A stretch of 64,000 bases of DNA from Conus ventricosus (taxonomy: Eukaryota > Mollusca > Gastropoda > Neogastropoda > Conidae): positions 48,013,590 through 48,077,589 of the forward strand of contig CM031611.1 in the NCBI GenBank assembly GCA_018398815.1, in the 5' to 3' direction. A program made the position numbers and the translations under genes. Positions 59,694-64,000 of this stretch are shown piece by piece. Below the pieces are notes generated by a model, which saw nothing but the letters and a program-made list of their open reading frames with translations, was not told the DNA's origin and ran no database searches. The first letter of the stretch is position 1; each line of letters begins with the position of its first letter.

Positions 59694-61364
59694 CTGCAAA
59701 AACAGAACTGTGCCGGAACTTACCATGTGAAGCTTGTTTAGCAGACTAATATTTACCACACTGAATGATCCCACAGACAATGAACAGAAAGACACAGCTA
59801 TGGTACTTTTAATCTCTGCAGTATCGCACACCACTTCAAAAGCATTCACTGTGAGCGACATAAAATGCCAAATAGTCCCAGAAACGAGAGACTGGCTCAG
59901 TTCACCCTCACAGAACTCTTTAACTCCAAAACTGCAATTTAGTGCATTTTTACGAAAATGAGCGTTTTTCTATAAAAAAAAAATAAAATAAATAAGATAA
60001 TGTGTACAAAACTCCAACTCTGTAAAAGCAGCAGGTGGGGGGGGGGGGGATCCCTTTATTTTGTTTTACCCTGCATCAAGTGCAGATGCTTCTTGCCATA
60101 GTTAACAACCTAATCTTGCACTGACTACATTGTAAGCAGAACATTTGTTTCTGATACAAATTACCCTCAAACCTGATTCATCAGCATACTTTGGCACACA
60201 CTCATGATTCCAGACACGTTTTTCGACAATACTTGGCATTTGTCAAAGAAACGACAACAGCAAAATGCAATCTTGCATTCAGAAGTTAGCAAGAGTTCTT
60301 GCCTTTGTCTAAAGCCTTGCAACAGTGTTTTCCTTAATTCAATTACGCTTAAGAACTTTGCTCCCAGAATTTTTTTCCAACGTACTTCTTTGGTAATTTG
60401 TCGTACTGATTGTATCTTCGCCTAACATGTGTACAAAATACGGTGAAATTGTATAGTAAACAGGTCTGCCCTTACTGCATCCTGCTGTTCTGGGTGCATC
60501 CAGAAAGTCAAAGAACAACTTCGAAGAACAACATCTCTTCTGGCCAAGAGAGTATCAAAGTCACACATCCCTGAACTCTTCTGCTGTTGCACAGATGCTG
60601 GCAGCAACGCTATTTCCAAGCAGAGTGACATCATTACGGAACAGAGGGCCTTGAAACATATCTGAGGCACAGTCGGATTGACCGTTCGCTACAGAAAGCC
60701 ACAAAGTTCAAGTGGGGGGGGGGGGAGGACTGGCAATAAATATGTAAAGGACATCTGCCTCACAAACCATTCTAGAACTCGCAACTACCAAGTTTTCATG
60801 ATTAGGCATACAGAATAAAACTTTGCTGATCCTAACGACAACATTAATTTCAGGAGCCAAACACGGGCCAATAGGCATGAGAAAACAGTTCTCAGCAGAT
60901 TTTAACCACAATAAAGAAACAAAAATTATCAAAAACACCTTGCTGACCTGTCTACAACAATGAACATGATCAATAACAGAAAACAAAAAACGAAACAAAT
61001 CTTTCAGTATATTCTGAGCCAAAGTCTTAAATGCAAAATTTCTACAAAAAACGACTTAAAAACATAATATTTTCAAAATAAAGCCATGCTGACCCTCACA
61101 GCAAACATAACAGCTCTCAAGCAATGTCTTTTTTTTTCTTTTTTTTTTCAAGGGGAGGGGGAGGCGAAGGAATCACCTCTTTCTTCTTTTTTTTTTTAAG
61201 GAGACAGTGAGGGGGGGAGGGGGGGGGGGGGGAGGTATGAGGGAATCAGCAAGTTTCCAACCAAAAATTCTAAAAAGATGTTAATTCATACAGAAAGCAG
61301 AAGAGGACAGTCACTCATTCATTCATCCATCACCACGCTGTCCCAGAGATGAGAACATACATAC
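59694..61364 (-). other. DISP3-like intron or missing-exon interval
   Basis: AT-rich with G runs at 60,713-60,725 and 61,211-61,232. I searched the minus strand for the expected luminal-loop segment and recognised no exon. Confidence 0.55.
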
Positions 61365-61540
61365 ATTGTAGAGGGCAGAGCACCAGTCGCAGTGCAGGGT
61401 GTCGATCATGCTGAAGTTGGCCTTGAGGTCCAGGAGGCGCTGCAGGTTGGTGTCGGGCAGGAAGAGCTGCGGCGGGTGGGGCGAGGGGTGCAGCTGGGTC
61501 ATCATGGCCACCGAGGCCACAAACAACAGGCTGTACAGGA
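61365..61540 (-). CDS. DISP3: DISP3-like gene exon, TM7 and start of second luminal loop
   Basis: This exon starts after CTCCCCACAG with two bases completing a codon. It encodes LYSLLFVASVAMMTQLHP (TM7), PPQLFLPDTNLQRLLDLKAN, then HCDWCSALYN before GTATGT. 'Lxx-DTN(I/L)Q-LLDLKxN(F/L)S' followed by a CxxC is the start of the second extracellular loop in DISP3. Composition changes sharply from AT-rich intron to GC-rich exon. The donor at 61,364 is phase 0, which does not match the 59,693 acceptor. GTTCTC at 61,356 would match but is a poor donor. Confidence 0.87.
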
Positions 61541-61984
61541 CTGTGGGGAGCAGAGTCGAGGGGGGGATGTTTCAAGACGGACATTGTAATAAAAAAGGAA
61601 GGCAAAGTATGTTGACCAGGGGAAAAAAAATAAATGAGTGGGAAAAGACTGGGAGACAATATTGAAAAGGCAAAAAAAGCGAGAGAGAAAAAAAGACACA
61701 TTCAAATGAAAAAAGAAGGTTGAAATATGGGGTCACAGATTCCATTGAAGTGAAAAAGAAACAGGTTTAAAAGACAAATTTCAATATGAAAGAAAAATGA
61801 AGAAAAAAAAAGGACAAAAAAAAAAGGTCATCATGCCCCAAATATTGTTCTGAAGAAAGATCAATAAAGACATTACTTATGTAATACAAACTAAGGGAAA
61901 AACAAACTAACAACAACAAAAGAATAAACTAAATAAAAGAAAAGAAAAGCCCTCTACATCTTTATCATGATAAACACCACACCA

Positions 61985-62024
61985 CCACATATGCATACAC
62001 ACACACACACACACACACACACAT

Positions 62025-62057
<33 letters not shown>
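61985..62057. repeat. (CA)n microsatellite
   Basis: CA with one ATGCG interruption, intronic. Confidence 0.95.
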
Positions 62058-62059
<2 letters not shown>

Positions 62060-62365
62060 TTGCTGAAAGAGGTGGCTGCTCCCAGAAACAAGCAGTCCAA
62101 AAAACTGAAAATCGAACAGAACATATAACACATTAGGAAAGTTAAGACAATTCAAACTAAAGTTACACAATGAACCAAGCAAAAAATACTCTCTCAAAAT
62201 TGTCGGGTATGGATTACAAACACATTAATGGCATTAGACACTGAGCATTTGCAAATCATGATTTCGAAGAAAAACCATGATCTTCTCCGTTATGTGTCTA
62301 CCACATTGTCCTTTAGACACAGGATCCATAAAAGTCGAACATCTCTCTACTCCTCATCCTCCTCA

Positions 62366-62420
62366 CACACACACACACACACACAACACACACACACACT
62401 CACCAACACACACACAACAC
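62366..62420. repeat. (CA)n microsatellite downstream of an exon donor
   Basis: CA with AACA and TCACCA interruptions; TG-rich on the transcript strand, beginning about 20-35 nt after the candidate donors at 62,454 and 62,441. Confidence 0.93.
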
Positions 62421-62441
62421 CGAACACACTGTAAAAACCAC

Positions 62442-62666
62442 TAACGGCACTCACAAAGGACCTTGGAGAATCGAATGCCCAGATGTGGTTGACAGAGGCT
62501 CCCAAGAGGTACTAGCTGGGCCCGGCCGCATGAAAGAGACTGGCAGGCTTGACAGCATCAGCAGACCCTGTCGGCTGCGACTGGTCAGGTACCAGCATCG
62601 GCACATCATCCTCGTCCACCAGAGTCACTTCAGAATGAAAAACATACCCCGTGCTGTAAAACTTTG
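62442..62666 (-). CDS. DISP3: DISP3-like gene exon, cytosolic loop and TM7 start, with an in-frame TAG
   Basis: The reading frame gives KFYSTGYVFHSEVTLVDEDD and VPMLVPDQSQPTGSADAVK. It then meets TAG at 62,512-62,514 and continues YLLGASVNHIWAFDSPRSFV. 'VDEDDVPML' resembles the 'LDDDIPLL' motif of the DISP3 cytosolic loop, and the part after the stop resembles the segment just before TM7. The acceptor AACAG at 62,667 gives the two-base start required by the upstream exon. The 3' end is ambiguous. GTGAGT at 62,454 is the stronger donor but leaves phase 0. GTGGTT at 62,441 fits the next exon and completes a TM7 of normal length. Confidence 0.62.
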
Positions 62667-63015
62667 CTGTTGGAATATTTGTCCTGTCATAAAAACAGAG
62701 TATTTTCCTGGAAACTGGTCTCAATGGAGGAAATCATTTGGCTCTATCTTCTCCGATGAAAAGTCTACTCAGGTAAAACTTGAAGTCTAATACACACACA
62801 CACACACAGACAAAGACAAAGAGAGACAGAGAGAATGACCTACTTCAGCAGTAGTGCATTGTTATCACACTGGAGAGATAAGAAAACATAAAAATGTCAC
62901 ACACATACACAACGAAAAGTTGGATTCGGGTGAAGAGGATATGAACAAAATTGGCACATCCATCTCTCTCTCTCTCTCTCTCTCTAATTCCCACAGAGGT
63001 GGTGATGTCACTCAC

Positions 63016-63154
63016 AATCCTGTTCCATCTGTAAGAGTGGCACGTCATCATCATCAATGGTCATAACAGGAGACCTGGAACTCTGGAGCTCTGCGAAGCG
63101 TTCTGCTGAGCATCGGCACCATCTGTCGCCGGCCTGGAGACGCAGTGACAGCAC
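63016..63154 (-). CDS. DISP3: DISP3-like gene exon, cytosolic loop with DDDDVPLL motif
   Basis: Starts in phase 0 after CTGCCTGTACAG with VLSLRLQAGDRWCRCSAERF, continues AELQSSRSPVMTIDDDDVPL and LQMEQD, and ends one base into a codon at a consensus donor GTGAGT. The next exon supplies two bases, so the frame is continuous. An acidic 'DDD(I/V)PLL' motif sits in the TM6-TM7 cytosolic loop of DISP3 as I recall it. The start could alternatively be the CAG 21 nt further in. The upstream exons with the first membrane block are outside the window. Confidence 0.68.
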
Positions 63155-63506
63155 CTGTACAGGCAGACAGGGAATCACATCTATTTTCACACTCCGCAGC
63201 ATGATCATAGTCCATCATCAGCTAATACAAAGTACAAAGCAAGCGTTTCACCTTTACCGATCGATGCATGACTCAAATGCTTCTCTTCTGATGCGTGACG
63301 GGGGCGAGAGGACATGATACATGGCAAGTCTACGTCCCTGTCTGCACCATGCGCCTGGAGCTATGATGAGGTTCTTGCTCTCAACATTTCCAATGTACCA
63401 AATGGGCTGAAGATTAGCGACATGCCCTGCCATATTCAAAAGCTTGCTTCTACTGCGTTATATATTTAACTTTGTTTCCAACCTTCAATCCAAGTCATAA
63501 AAGGGA

Positions 63507-64000
63507 TGGATAGGGAAAATCAACAAAATGGATCTGCTGTTCAGCTTTGTTTCTGTACCATTCATAGTTACTGAAAAATGCCTGGATAGGGAAAACCAAC
63601 TAAATCTGGATCTGCTGTTCAGCTTTGTTTCTGTACCATTCGTAGTTACTGAAAATTGCCTGGATAGGGAAAACCAACTAAATCTGGATCTGCTGTTCAG
63701 CTTTGTTTCTGTACCATTCATAGTTACTGAAAAATGCCTGGATAGGGAAAACCAACTAAATCTGGATCTGCTGTTCAGCTTTGTTTCTGTACCATTCATA
63801 GTTACTGAAAAATGCCTGGATAGGGAAAACCAACTAAATCTGGATCTGCTGTTCGGCTTTGTTTCTGTACCATTCGTAGTTACTGAAAAATGCCTGGATA
63901 GGGAAAACCAACTAAATCTGGATCTGCTGTTCAGCTTTGTTTCTGTACCATTCGTAGTCACTGAAAAATGCCTGGATAGGGAAAACCAACTAAATCTGGA
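63507..64000. repeat. 78-bp minisatellite running off the window
   Basis: The anchor GCTTTGTTTCTGTACCATTC is at 63,544, 63,622, 63,700, 63,778, 63,856 and 63,934, exactly 78 bp apart. Copies differ at only a few positions. The minus frame stays open through all copies because 78 is a multiple of three. It reads a 26-residue unit including RSRFSWFSLSRHFSV, and closes at 63,485. Probably intronic. Confidence 0.96.

Noticed and set aside
60422..60670. Candidate missing luminal-loop exon
   Set aside because: No similarity to the expected DISP3 segment and no convincing splice sites in a compatible phase.
63254..63439. Candidate additional DISP3 exon (61-residue minus frame)
   Set aside because: It does not resemble the TM5-TM6 region expected before the 63,154 acceptor, and has no clean acceptor/donor pair.

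Overview
This is a repeat-rich eukaryotic nuclear window, not a bacterial one. The evidence is a multi-exon gene with GT-AG introns, tRNA-headed SINEs, LINE remnants, inverted-repeat (MITE-like) elements and dozens of (CA)n, (GA)n and poly(G) tracts. The style of the repeats and the gene content suggest a lophotrochozoan, most likely a gastropod mollusc. That assignment is an inference and a database search would settle it.

The only gene I can support runs on the minus strand from beyond the right end of the window down to a stop at 35,379. It is a Dispatched-family (RND / sterol-sensing) membrane protein, closest in memory to DISP3 (PTCHD2). Eleven exons are called, at 63.0, 62.5, 61.4, 59.4, 44.7, 42.9, 40.9, 39.8, 38.4, 36.6 and 35.4 kb. 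They encode the cytosolic loop after the first membrane block, TM7, the second extracellular loop, TM8-TM12 and a short hydrophobic C-terminus. The first half of the protein lies outside the window. Intron phases chain from the 59.4 kb exon to the stop, but only if two exons each carry one extra base. A third exon has an in-frame TAG. The link between the 61.4 and 59.4 kb exons is unresolved and a stretch of the second luminal loop is probably missing.

Layout: 1-13.6 kb holds microsatellites, two hairpin elements (one a perfect 160-bp palindrome), a truncated LINE, a minus-strand copy of a long tRNA-headed SINE, four tandem copies of a ~500-bp unit, and a TIR element between (GA)n blocks. 13.9-15.3 kb holds two adjacent satellites dense in TAACGG/CCGTTA. 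15.6-20.9 kb holds more dispersed repeats and microsatellites. 21.0-27.8 kb is one ~3.4-kb sequence present twice in tandem, the first copy apparently low-quality sequence. 27.8-35.4 kb is AT-rich with no gene seen and may include the 3' UTR. 35.4-64 kb is the DISP3-like gene, whose introns carry SINEs, a LINE remnant, a 427-bp fold-back element and several minisatellites. The most unusual of these is a decaying tandem array built from the gene's own intron-exon boundary at 43.0-43.7 kb.

Single-base indels in homopolymers and dinucleotide runs recur across tandem copies and in exons. Part of the apparent damage is therefore probably assembly error in long-read sequence.
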